Shown: positions 1-6,085, counted from the first letter of the stretch. The stretch is DNA of 7,137 nt from Alphaproteobacteria bacterium (GCA_017513365.1 JAFXFY010000058.1:1-7137), one strand, 5' to 3'. The notes: generated by a model not told the origin, from the sequence alone. Numbers and translations are program-made.

Positions 1-89
1 ACACCATTGTGATGAGAACAACATCCACGGCCGGCATGTGCATTAAAAGACATTATCAGAATAACAATCAATATAAATAATTTTTTCAT
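1..89 (-). CDS. Small exported Cys/His protein, N-terminus only
   Basis: Reading leftward from an ATG at 89-87, the frame stays open to the window edge, so only the first 29 codons and a partial one are present. The translation begins with a basic MKK, a hydrophobic stretch of about 13 residues and an AHA signal peptidase I site, then GRGCCSHHNG. This looks like a Sec-exported protein whose mature part starts with paired cysteines and histidines, which could bind a metal or form disulfides. A good Shine-Dalgarno (AAGGAAGG, ending a few bases before the ATG) supports the start. It lies 54 bp downstream of the ankyrin gene on the same strand and could share its transcript. I do not recognise a named function; GCCSHH-type sequences occur in small uncharacterised bacterial proteins. 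Confidence 0.7.
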   Translation of the reverse strand, partial: MKKLFILIVILIMSFNAHAGRGCCSHHNG

Positions 90-143
90 ATTTCCTTCCT
101 TTACTGTTTGTTGCTGAGAATAGACTTCCACTCAAAAAATCCC

Positions 144-656
144 TTACCCCCGTGTATGCTGACCACGAAGTTTTCGGGTATTGCTCCAAAGAATTTTTAG
201 ATTTGTATCTTGCATTCTTATTTGATCTTCATAAATTGCTTTAAATATTGCTGCCTGACATTTTGCCTCATAGGACCGTTCATATGAGCTTAAAAATTGC
301 CACGCCGAAGTCAATTTCAAATGAGCTGCCAACATAGATGGCGTCATCCCTTGATTATTTTTAATAAATGGATTGGGATTAAAATGACCGGTTAAATAAG
401 CAATATCAAAAACATTCTCCGGAGTTGCTCCACCTTCTTGTTCAGTTTTGTACTGTATCGTATTATGTCCCCGTAAATTCCCGCTTTTAACCACAATATG
501 CAACAATGTATCACCATCCGCATTTTGAGCATCCACACTATATTTATCTTTTTCTAACAATGACTTAAGTTGATTAACCTGTGGTAAAATCTGTTGAAAT
601 GGCTTTGTTTCAATTTCCTGTAATACTTGCAATAAGGCACTATCCATTTTTTCCAT
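144..656 (-). CDS. Ankyrin-repeat protein
   Basis: This 170-residue protein has no signal peptide or membrane segment. Residues about 42-60 (AQNADGDTLLHIVVKSGN) and about 95-125 (including NNQGMTPSMLAAHLKLTSAW) match the ankyrin consensus, in which a G-x-TPLHxAxxxG core follows a small loop. The stretch between them, including a DIAYLTGHF segment, may be a degraded middle repeat. The ends are helical and charged. Ankyrin repeats bind other proteins, so a scaffold or effector role is possible, but no partner or activity can be read from the sequence. The first ATG is preferred over the one at codon 4 because AAAGGA sits 7-8 bases upstream of it. It lies 69 bp downstream of the MORN-repeat gene and probably has its own promoter. 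Confidence 0.85.
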   Translation of the reverse strand: MEKMDSALLQVLQEIETKPFQQILPQVNQLKSLLEKDKYSVDAQNADGDTLLHIVVKSGNLRGHNTIQYKTEQEGGATPENVFDIAYLTGHFNPNPFIKNNQGMTPSMLAAHLKLTSAWQFLSSYERSYEAKCQAAIFKAIYEDQIRMQDTNLKILWSNTRKLRGQHTRG

Positions 657-689
657 AATACATTCCTTTCATTAAAAAATAATGAAGAT

Positions 690-718
690 AGATTATCATA
701 AAATATGATTTTTTACAA
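690..718 (-). promoter_or_regulatory. Possible promoter of the ankyrin gene
   Basis: On the minus strand a TTGTAA (718-713) is followed at 15-17 bp by overlapping -10 candidates, GATAAT (697-692) or TAATCT (695-690). The block resembles the promoter of the neighbouring MORN gene: both have CTTGTAAAA and, 10-11 bases later, ATGATA. A 6-bp AT-only inverted repeat (695-700 and 704-709) overlaps it and could be an operator or chance. Assignment of the hexamers is tentative. Confidence 0.35.
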
Positions 719-725
719 GGAAAAA

Positions 726-1766
726 CTATCGTCCACCCTTACCGTGTAAAAAGACTTGAGGCGGAACGGAAACTTTATCTGAAGTCTGATTTTTGGGGGC
801 TTGAGATATTTGTGGTGTCTGATTATCTCTGTGGACCACAGGCGGTGGTGGCGGCACCATGCGTCCCTCTTTAAATAAATGCCCCCTGTGTTTATCTTTG
901 TCATAATCTGCATCTATTGCAACACTTATCTGAATATCATCACTCAAAACTGACAATATGTCTGAAAGCGACCGTTTGGGCTGTTTATCCACAGCATTCG
1001 CCTCCGAGTCTTTTGTTTCAAAAGAGGCAAGTACATCATCAAAAGAAAAAGAATCAGTCATAGCTCCCAATTCCTCCTCATTCGGAACGCTATCCATTGC
1101 CTTACCATTCATATAAAAAATTTCTGTTTTATTGCCCTCTAAATCATACTGTTCACACAATCCATCCTTTTGCCCCAAAAGATAATTAGCTACTTCTTTT
1201 ATTTTTCCATTATCATAATAATCAATACAATTACCATCTAATTGACCGGCTGTATATTGAGCTTTTCTAATCACAGTGCCGTCTTCACGATAATCAACAC
1301 ACTCAAATCCATGGTATCCATATTGATCTCTTGCCCCATTTTTATAATAGGCATCTTCTTTGACTTGACCATTCGCATAACGTTGCAACACATGTCCGTT
1401 TAATTGATTGTTTTTATAACTCACTTCTTCATAAATCACACCATCTTTAAAATCTTCAATTTGCAAAGAACCATTATAATAATTCATCATTTGCTTTTCG
1501 GGCCCCTCTTGAGAATATTCGCAAAAAGTACAAGCTTGCGTCGTATAATTATACCCAAAGTATTGATGTGGTTGTTTTTTCTCATCATCATAAAAAGTTT
1601 GAACGAAAGCAATTCTATCTCCGGAAAGAATACTATCTTCATAATCAAAAGATTTCCCGTTTTTAATATCTTGCTTTAATTCGTCTAATTTTGAAAATAT
1701 CTTTTTTTGTTCGACATTTAAGTCGGTTGGTAAGTTTTCAAACAGCTGTTTATCCTCTTGAGGCAT
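726..1766 (-). CDS. MORN_2/YwqK-type repeat protein with proline-rich tail
   Basis: The 346-residue protein has three parts. Residues 1-95 are charged and contain an aromatic-rich patch with two cysteines (C79, C82). Residues about 97-223 carry roughly five MORN-variant units of 22-28 residues, each of the form Y-x-NG-x-hydrophobic-K-E-x2-Y-x3-G-x2-DG; examples are YANGQVKEDAYYKNG and YYDNGKIKEVANY. This pattern is typical of MORN_2 (PF07661) and the YwqK family. Residues 224-346 are acidic, then low complexity, with a run of five prolines at 305-309 and many Q, S and P. There is no signal peptide, so it is cytosolic or leaves by a non-Sec route. The family has no single function; protein or membrane contact is usual. 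GGAG lies about 7 bases before the ATG, supporting the start. Confidence 0.85.
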   Translation of the reverse strand: MPQEDKQLFENLPTDLNVEQKKIFSKLDELKQDIKNGKSFDYEDSILSGDRIAFVQTFYDDEKKQPHQYFGYNYTTQACTFCEYSQEGPEKQMMNYYNGSLQIEDFKDGVIYEEVSYKNNQLNGHVLQRYANGQVKEDAYYKNGARDQYGYHGFECVDYREDGTVIRKAQYTAGQLDGNCIDYYDNGKIKEVANYLLGQKDGLCEQYDLEGNKTEIFYMNGKAMDSVPNEEELGAMTDSFSFDDVLASFETKDSEANAVDKQPKRSLSDILSVLSDDIQISVAIDADYDKDKHRGHLFKEGRMVPPPPPVVHRDNQTPQISQAPKNQTSDKVSVPPQVFLHGKGGR

Positions 1767-1794
1767 TATATTTCTCCATTATTATCTTACTTTT

Positions 1795-1822
1795 ATTATA
1801 TCATTAATCTGAAATTTTACAA
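1795..1822 (-). promoter_or_regulatory. Promoter of the MORN-repeat gene
   Basis: On the minus strand TTGTAA (1822-1817) is followed after 16 bp by a perfect TATAAT (1800-1795), about 29 bases before the start codon at 1766. The spacing and the exact -10 box make this a good sigma70-type promoter. It is divergent from the promoter at 1844-1872, with 21 bp between the two -35 boxes, so the intervening T-rich stretch could serve both. Confidence 0.65.
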
Positions 1823-1843
1823 GTCCTATCCTTTTTTTTCAAG

Positions 1844-1872
1844 TTGACAAAAACTTAATATTTGATTATAAA
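1844..1872 (+). promoter_or_regulatory. Consensus sigma70 promoter for the DUF2065 gene
   Basis: TTGACA (1844-1849), a 17-bp spacer and TATAAA (1867-1872) give a near-perfect housekeeping promoter. Transcription would begin near 1879, leaving a leader of about 20 bases with AGGAG (1887-1891) placed 7 bases before the ATG at 1899. This supports the small downstream frame as an expressed gene. Confidence 0.8.
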
Positions 1873-1898
1873 ACTTCCACCAGTACAGGAGAAAACAT

Positions 1899-2099
1899 AT
1901 GAAAGGTTTTATGGACGCAATTATATTGTTATTCGTAATACGAGGAATATCCTATCTACTGTTTCCACAGTGGATACAACGCTTTGTCGCCGAAAATATT
2001 GTTAATTTACCGATTAACAGAATGAAAATGTTTGGTATTTTTCAATTGGTTCTTGCCTTAGTAATATATATTTATGTCAGCAAATACGTTGGAGGATAA
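1899..2099 (+). CDS. DUF2065 (YjeT-like) small inner-membrane protein
   Basis: This 66-residue protein has two hydrophobic helices, about residues 5-22 and 45-62, joined by a short basic loop containing LPINRMKMFGIFQL. The layout (first helix, a P-x-W pair, then LP-x-N-x2-R-x-FG and a second helix) matches the DUF2065 family (PF09838), to which E. coli YjeT belongs; YjeT has LPDNILRRFGGGL at the same place. The size is normal for the family. Its function is unknown; in many proteobacteria it lies beside hflK, hflC and a DegP-type protease, which are not seen here. A consensus promoter and a strong AGGAG ribosome site precede it. Its stop codon is one base from that of pagP on the other strand. 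Confidence 0.85.
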   Translation: MKGFMDAIILLFVIRGISYLLFPQWIQRFVAENIVNLPINRMKMFGIFQLVLALVIYIYVSKYVGG

Positions 2100-2100
2100 A

Positions 2101-2652
2101 TCAAAACTTCCACTTCGCCCAAAAAAGTGCCACATTCCCTGAGTTTCTGGAAAATCCGGGAACGTAAGTACCTTGAATGGCAAGGCGTTTATATTCCAAT
2201 GCCACTAATGGTAATGCCCCAGGAAACGGAATATAATCAAAATCGGAGCGGGCCGTTATAAAAACGGTAAAACCGGCCCCTACTCGCCAATTACCGTCCT
2301 CATCCAAACGCCAATTTTTTTGCCAAGCATATCCGGCGATCGGTTCAAAATCATTATGAGAATCTTTAAATGCCATAGCATACAATGAATGCTGATTTCC
2401 TTTTTCATCTATATAGTATTTACCAAGACCACCACCCCAAGGACGCTCATTATATTCCTTAATTTTATATCGGTCATACGTATAGCGGTTATGCCATGTC
2501 CGAATGGGTACATATAATTCATACTTATCCGAATGAATTGTTGACGATACATTAGATTTTACACCATTCCACAGACCTGACCATTCTAACGCCAACACAG
2601 GCGTAGACACCCATACGAACCCTAATAAAAAACCGGCAATTAATTTTTTCAT
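2101..2652 (-). CDS. pagP: Lipid A palmitoyltransferase PagP
   Basis: PagP is an outer-membrane eight-stranded beta-barrel that moves an acyl chain, palmitate in E. coli, from a phospholipid sn-1 position to lipid A, giving resistance to cationic peptides. The 183-residue product (E. coli: 186) has a signal peptide ending near VLA (residue 21) and family blocks TWHNRY, EYNERPWGGG, LYAMAFKDS and EPIAGY. H54, D97 and S98 match E. coli mature His33, Asp76 and Ser77, which are needed for catalysis. It ends in WKF, as expected for the barrel-assembly signal. One change stands out: Ala109 replaces the acyl-ruler residue Gly88. A TTG at 2688 would extend the frame by 12 codons, but that TTG is part of a TTGACA box and the signal peptide begins at the ATG at 2652. 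No Shine-Dalgarno precedes this ATG. Confidence 0.95.
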   Translation of the reverse strand: MKKLIAGFLLGFVWVSTPVLALEWSGLWNGVKSNVSSTIHSDKYELYVPIRTWHNRYTYDRYKIKEYNERPWGGGLGKYYIDEKGNQHSLYAMAFKDSHNDFEPIAGYAWQKNWRLDEDGNWRVGAGFTVFITARSDFDYIPFPGALPLVALEYKRLAIQGTYVPGFSRNSGNVALFWAKWKF

Positions 2653-2659
2653 ACACAAA

Positions 2660-2688
2660 AGAATGGGTTTATTTTTCAAATTTGTCAA
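2660..2688 (-). promoter_or_regulatory. Probable pagP promoter, with little or no leader
   Basis: On the minus strand a perfect TTGACA (2688-2683) is followed after 17 bp by CATTCT (2665-2660), a weak -10 matching three of six consensus bases. If used, transcription would begin within a few bases of the pagP ATG at 2652, giving a leaderless or nearly leaderless mRNA. This fits the absence of any AGGA-like sequence before the ATG. The weak -10 would suit an activated rather than constitutive promoter, but no activator site was identified. Confidence 0.5.
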
Positions 2689-2713
2689 GATTAAAACAAA
2701 ATAAATGAAATTC

Positions 2714-2746
2714 TTGCTTGCATTTTATATGTTTTTTTAGTAAACT
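2714..2746 (+). promoter_or_regulatory. Possible valS promoter
   Basis: Two overlapping -35 candidates, TTGCTT (2714-2719) and TTGCAT (2718-2723), lie 17-18 bp before TTAGTA/TAGTAA (2737-2743) or TAAACT (2741-2746). Transcription from either would give a leader of about 30 bases. No T-box or leader-peptide attenuator is visible before valS, and the leader is too short for one. Confidence 0.4.
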
Positions 2747-2779
2747 TTACCCCATTGGTTTAATTTAAAGGAATATATT

Positions 2780-5425
2780 ATGTTAGATAAGCAATTTAAT
2801 CCGGCCACAGCCGAAAAAGAAATCTTTAAAAAGTGGGAACAAAATAACTTGTTTGCGGCCCGTCCGCAATCCGGAAAACCGCCGTTTTCCATTATCATTC
2901 CGCCACCTAACGTAACGGGTGTTTTGCATATGGGTCATGCTTTGGATAACTCTATCCAAGACGTATTATGCCGTTACAAACGGATGAAAGGTTTTGACTT
3001 ATTATGGCAACCGGGGATGGACCATGCCGGGATCGCTACACAGGTGGTTGTAGAAAAATTGCTGGCGAAAGAAGGTAAATCCCGTCATGATTTCGGCCGT
3101 GAAAAATTCATTGAAAAAGTATGGGAATGGAAAGAAAAATCCGGCGGTCAAATCATCAATCAATTAAAGGCTTTAGGGGCCAGCTGTGATTGGGACAGAA
3201 CTCGTTTTACAATGGATGAAGGCTTATCCGCTGCCGTTCGTAAAATCTTTGTAAAAATGTTTAAAGATGGACTAATTTATAAAGATAAACGCTTAGTAAA
3301 CTGGGATTCCAAATTACAAACGGCTGTGTCTGACTTAGAGGTTATTCAAAAAGAAACCGTCGGAACAATGTGGTATATGAATTATCCGGTTGAAAATGAA
3401 CCGGGTCGCTTTATTACTGTTGCGACAACTCGTCCGGAAACATTCTTTGGGGATACAGCCGTGGCTGTGTCTGCCGAAGATGAAAGATATAAAGACATTA
3501 TCGGTAAAAATGTGATTTTGCCGATTGTTAATCGCCCTATTCCGGTGGTTGCCGATGAACACGCCGACCCAGAAAAAGGAACGGGTGCCGTTAAAATTAC
3601 GCCGGCTCATGACTTTAACGACTTTGAAGTCGGTCGCCGTCATAACCTGCCAATGATTAACATTTTGGATGTGCATGCCAAATTGAATGAAAATGTACCA
3701 GCTGAATTCCAAGGTATGGACACCATGACGGCCCGAGCCAAAGTTTTGGAACGCATTAAAGAATTGGGATTATACGTTAAGGAAGAACCCAATCCGATGA
3801 CTATTCCATATGGCGACAGAACAGGTGTTGTCATTGAACCGTATTTGACAGACCAATGGTTTGTGGATACCAAAGAAATCGGTCGCCGTGCGTTAGAGGC
3901 CGTTGAAAATGGCTCAGTTAAAATGTATCCGGAAAATATGAAAAACACCTACTATGAATGGATGCGTAATTTGCAACCGTGGTGTATTTCCAGACAACTG
4001 TGGTGGGGACACCAAGTACCGGTTTGGTACGGTCCGGATGGTCATATGTTCTGTGAGGAAACGGAATTAGAGGCAAAAATTGAGGCCACTAAACATTATG
4101 GTGAAGAAACACCTCTGCACCGTGATACCGATGTATTGGATACTTGGTTTTCTTCCGGTTTGTGGGCATTTTCCACAATGGGATGGCCGAATGAAAGCGA
4201 TGAATATTTAAAACGATACTACCCGACTTCCGTCTTGGTTACCGGCTTTGACATTATTTTCTTCTGGGTTGCCAGAATGATGATGATGTCCTTATACGCT
4301 ATGGAAGAAATTCCATTTAAGGAAATTTGCTTCCACGGATTGGTACGTGATGAAAAAGGCCAAAAAATGAGCAAATCCAAAAACAATGGGATTGACCCGT
4401 TGGAAATGATTGCAAAATATGGTGCCGATGCTTTGCGTATGAGTTTGTTGGTTCAAGCCGGCACAGGCCGTGACGTTTTGATTGGGGATTCCCGTGTGGA
4501 AGCTTACCGCAACTTTGCCACCAAAATTTGGAACAGCGCTAAATTCTGTGAAATGAATGATTGCAAAGTGGCCGAAGATTATAATCCGGCCGGCGTTAAA
4601 TTACCGATGAACGCTTGGATTATCACCAAATTATCCGAAGCCGAAAAAGAAATTTCCAACGCCATTGAAACATACAGCTTTAATGACGCCACGCAAACGG
4701 CTTACCACTTTGTATGGGGTGTGTTCTGTGATTGGTATTTGGAAATGGCAAAACCGGTATTCTATGGCGACAGCGAAACAGCCAAAAAAGAAACACGGTC
4801 CACGATGGCCTTTGTGTTTGATAAAATTTTGGGCTTACTCCATCCGTTTATGCCGTTTATTACCGAAGAATTATGGGATAAAACGGCCGAGCGCAGTGAA
4901 ATGTTGATGGCATCCGCTTGGCCGAATGTGGCAGAATATGAAAATCTTGAGGCAACACGCAAAGTGGATTGGGCCATTAATATGGTGTCCGCTATTCGTT
5001 CGGTACGCAGCGAAATGAACATTTCCGCCGGTGCCAAAATCAAATTACGTATTCAAGAGGCCTCAGATGCCCAACGTGGCTTAATCGGTGAATTTTCTCA
5101 AATGATTTCATTTTTGGCCCGTGTGGAAGAAATTGATTTCGTATCCGAACCGGTAAAAGGCGCCGTTTCAACCGTTTATGACGGTATGATTATGATGATT
5201 CCGTTAGAGGGGTTAATTGACGTGGATAAAGAAAAAATGCGTCTGACGAAAGAAATGGATGCTTTATCCGGCTTTATTGAACGCACACTCGGACAACTGG
5301 CTAACGAAGCGTTTGTATCCAAAGCACCGGAAAAAGTCATCAACGACAAACGGGCATCTTTGGCCGAGGCTCAAGATTCCATGAAAAAATTGCAAGAGGC
5401 CTTTGACCGAATCGCCGGATTGTAA
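2780..5425 (+). CDS. valS: Valyl-tRNA synthetase
   Basis: This cytosolic class Ia synthetase joins valine to tRNA-Val using ATP and hydrolyses mischarged Thr-tRNA-Val. At 881 residues it is complete and of normal length. The catalytic Rossmann fold carries the HMGH form of the HIGH motif (residues 50-53, after PPPNVTG) and KMSKS (529-533). The CP1 editing domain lies between them and has TTRPETFFGD (216-225). The WCISRQLWWGHQVPVW block is present, followed by DTWFSSGLW. The anticodon-binding helical domain comes next, and residues about 812-881 form the C-terminal coiled-coil arm typical of bacterial ValRS, rich in K, E and L. AAGGA sits 7 bases before the ATG. The gene appears to be transcribed alone, divergent from pagP and closed by its own terminator. 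Confidence 0.98.
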   Translation: MLDKQFNPATAEKEIFKKWEQNNLFAARPQSGKPPFSIIIPPPNVTGVLHMGHALDNSIQDVLCRYKRMKGFDLLWQPGMDHAGIATQVVVEKLLAKEGKSRHDFGREKFIEKVWEWKEKSGGQIINQLKALGASCDWDRTRFTMDEGLSAAVRKIFVKMFKDGLIYKDKRLVNWDSKLQTAVSDLEVIQKETVGTMWYMNYPVENEPGRFITVATTRPETFFGDTAVAVSAEDERYKDIIGKNVILPIVNRPIPVVADEHADPEKGTGAVKITPAHDFNDFEVGRRHNLPMINILDVHAKLNENVPAEFQGMDTMTARAKVLERIKELGLYVKEEPNPMTIPYGDRTGVVIEPYLTDQWFVDTKEIGRRALEAVENGSVKMYPENMKNTYYEWMRNLQPWCISRQLWWGHQVPVWYGPDGHMFCEETELEAKIEATKHYGEETPLHRDTDVLDTWFSSGLWAFSTMGWPNESDEYLKRYYPTSVLVTGFDIIFFWVARMMMMSLYAMEEIPFKEICFHGLVRDEKGQKMSKSKNNGIDPLEMIAKYGADALRMSLLVQAGTGRDVLIGDSRVEAYRNFATKIWNSAKFCEMNDCKVAEDYNPAGVKLPMNAWIITKLSEAEKEISNAIETYSFNDATQTAYHFVWGVFCDWYLEMAKPVFYGDSETAKKETRSTMAFVFDKILGLLHPFMPFITEELWDKTAERSEMLMASAWPNVAEYENLEATRKVDWAINMVSAIRSVRSEMNISAGAKIKLRIQEASDAQRGLIGEFSQMISFLARVEEIDFVSEPVKGAVSTVYDGMIMMIPLEGLIDVDKEKMRLTKEMDALSGFIERTLGQLANEAFVSKAPEKVINDKRASLAEAQDSMKKLQEAFDRIAGL

Positions 5426-5448
5426 TAAGGTATTGAATATTATTGATT

Positions 5449-5479
5449 AAAATCGGCCCCTTTGTAAGAGGCCGATTTT
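5449..5479 (+). terminator. Intrinsic terminator of valS
   Basis: A perfect 10-bp stem (AAAATCGGCC at 5449-5458 with GGCCGATTTT at 5470-5479) begins 24 bases after the valS stop. Beyond a C:A mismatch it can be extended by CTT/AAG, closing on a 3-base loop. The T-run forms the end of the stem and is followed by a T-rich tail. Because the stem ends in A's on one side and T's on the other, it may also stop transcripts arriving on the minus strand. Confidence 0.85.
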
Positions 5480-5524
5480 GCATTATTATGATGAGTGTTG
5501 AATTAAATAGAAGTCATATATCAT

Positions 5525-5556
5525 AAAAAAATTTTCGGTTGCGAAGCGACCGAAAA
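5525..5556 (-). terminator. Intrinsic terminator after the 133-residue exported protein
   Basis: On the minus strand an 11-bp stem with one G:T pair (5556-5546 with 5542-5532) and a 3-base loop is followed at once by seven T's (5531-5525). This is a typical rho-independent terminator. It is the last of the four hairpins in the array downstream of the gene, so the transcript would carry a structured 3' region of about 145 bases. On the plus strand the tip reads GCGAAGC, a sequence known to form an unusually stable DNA mini-hairpin. Confidence 0.75.
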
Positions 5557-5644
5557 GAGATTGTATTTGCCTTTTAAAGGGCAAATACAAAAGCAGTTAG
5601 CCCTAAACAGGGCTAACTAAGCTCAAAAACCGGTCGGTTTTTGA
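5532..5644 (-). repeat. Array of four tandem hairpins with exact 4-base spacers
   Basis: Four inverted repeats fill this stretch end to end. In minus-strand order: 5644-5623 (9-bp arms TCAAAAACC/GGTTTTTGA, 4-base loop); 5618-5595 (10-bp perfect arms AGTTAGCCCT/AGGGCTAACT, 4-base loop); 5590-5561 (11-bp perfect arms TTGTATTTGCC/GGCAAATACAA, 8-base loop); and 5556-5532 (11-bp arms with one wobble, 3-base loop). The three spacers are each exactly 4 bases: GCTT, GCTT and TCTC. The arm sequences are unrelated, so this is not a duplicated unit. The element begins 25 bases after the stop of the preceding minus-strand gene. It may be a structured 3' UTR or small RNA ending in a terminator, or a cruciform-forming DNA element linked to diversification of that gene. 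Confidence 0.8.
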
Positions 5645-5669
5645 AAGAGGGTTTAAAAGCGGGAAAAAC

Positions 5670-6071
5670 CTAAAAACACAAGGCGGAGAGGCTGGCGTTA
5701 CGGTTGCCGTGGCTGTAGTAGATGAGGACGTTACCAGAAGACAGATTCACGTCGAATGCGACAGAAGAACCTGAGGGATTAGCAGACCACCCCCACAAAT
5801 CCTTGCCTATCATCATATTAGGGCAAGCACCATTACCCATAGCCCCACCCCATGAGGGACATAACTGTTCCATAGAGGCAAGCTCTCGGCCTTGTTTCTT
5901 ACACCACGCAAACGCCGCCCACCACGTCATAGCCGTACTGCTGTGGCAATAGGTGTGTTTGTTTACGGCACCTTCAAATTCTACACCGCCGTTGCATGTT
6001 CCGGCGATAGATGGCTTGGCAAAGATGCCAACGGAAAGTGTGATTAACAAAATGAGTAAAATTTTTTTCAT
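5670..6071 (-). CDS. Exported cysteine-rich protein, putative diversified (DGR-type) target
   Basis: The 133-residue product has a clear signal peptide (MKK, hydrophobic core, cleavage near SIA at 21-23). The mature part has six cysteines (26, 42, 57, 71, 83, 132), enough for three disulfides. It carries an aromatic block, MTWWAAFAWCKKQGRELASM, and later LWGWSANPSGSS; the W-x2-A-x2-C-x3-G-x2-L-A pattern recalls C-type-lectin-like folds, but I cannot assign a Pfam family. The last 20 residues are coded very differently from the rest: codons 114-130 end in C in 16 of 17 cases, against 27 of 113 before. That suggests a variable region derived from AAC codons. The gene follows the cysteine-rich repeat gene by 14 bases, with GAAAGGA (6084-6078) just after that stop, so the two are likely co-translated. 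A surface binding role is inferred. Confidence 0.85.
   Translation of the reverse strand: MKKILLILLITLSVGIFAKPSIAGTCNGGVEFEGAVNKHTYCHSSTAMTWWAAFAWCKKQGRELASMEQLCPSWGGAMGNGACPNMMIGKDLWGWSANPSGSSVAFDVNLSSGNVLIYYSHGNRNASLSALCF
5673..5765 (-). other. Putative variable region (VR) of a diversity-generating retroelement target
   Basis: From about codon 104 to the end of the exported protein, codons that could come from AAC by adenine changes cluster: GTC, TTC and GAC early on, then AAC, GTC, CTC, ATC, TAC, TAC, AGC, CAC, GGC, AAC, then after CGT, AAC, GCC, AGC and CTC. The 3' end is GC-rich (codons 126-130), as in the known initiation-of-mutagenic-homing end of VRs. A hairpin starts 28 bases beyond. 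DGRs mutate adenines of a template repeat, and AAY codons are the favoured hot spots. No template repeat or reverse transcriptase lies in the window; the left boundary of the region is a guess. Confidence 0.5.
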
Positions 6072-6085
6072 ATTTTTTCCTTTCT

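Noticed and set aside
695..714. AT-only hairpin with a T-run on the plus strand as a terminator
   Set aside because: The 6-bp stem has only two G:C pairs, no plus-strand gene precedes it, and the same bases form a plausible promoter on the minus strand.
2653..2688. A 12-codon N-terminal extension of PagP starting at TTG 2688
   Set aside because: The TTG is the first half of a TTGACA promoter box, the extension has no ribosome site, and the signal peptide begins at the ATG at 2652.
2751..2775. PhoP-type box (GTTTA repeats) between pagP and valS
   Set aside because: Only one GGTTTA is present, with no second half-site at the required spacing, and it lies downstream of the likely valS promoter.
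2747..2779. T-box or attenuator leader for valS
   Set aside because: The leader is only about 30 bases, with no stem-loop or valine-rich leader peptide.
3335..3948. Long antisense open frames within valS
   Set aside because: They lie opposite strongly conserved synthetase domains, have no ribosome sites and code for no recognisable domain; they reflect codon bias of valS.
5532..5644. Hairpin array as a CRISPR or an insertion-sequence remnant
   Set aside because: The four units do not share sequence, there are no spacers of CRISPR size, and no transposase or target-site duplication is seen.
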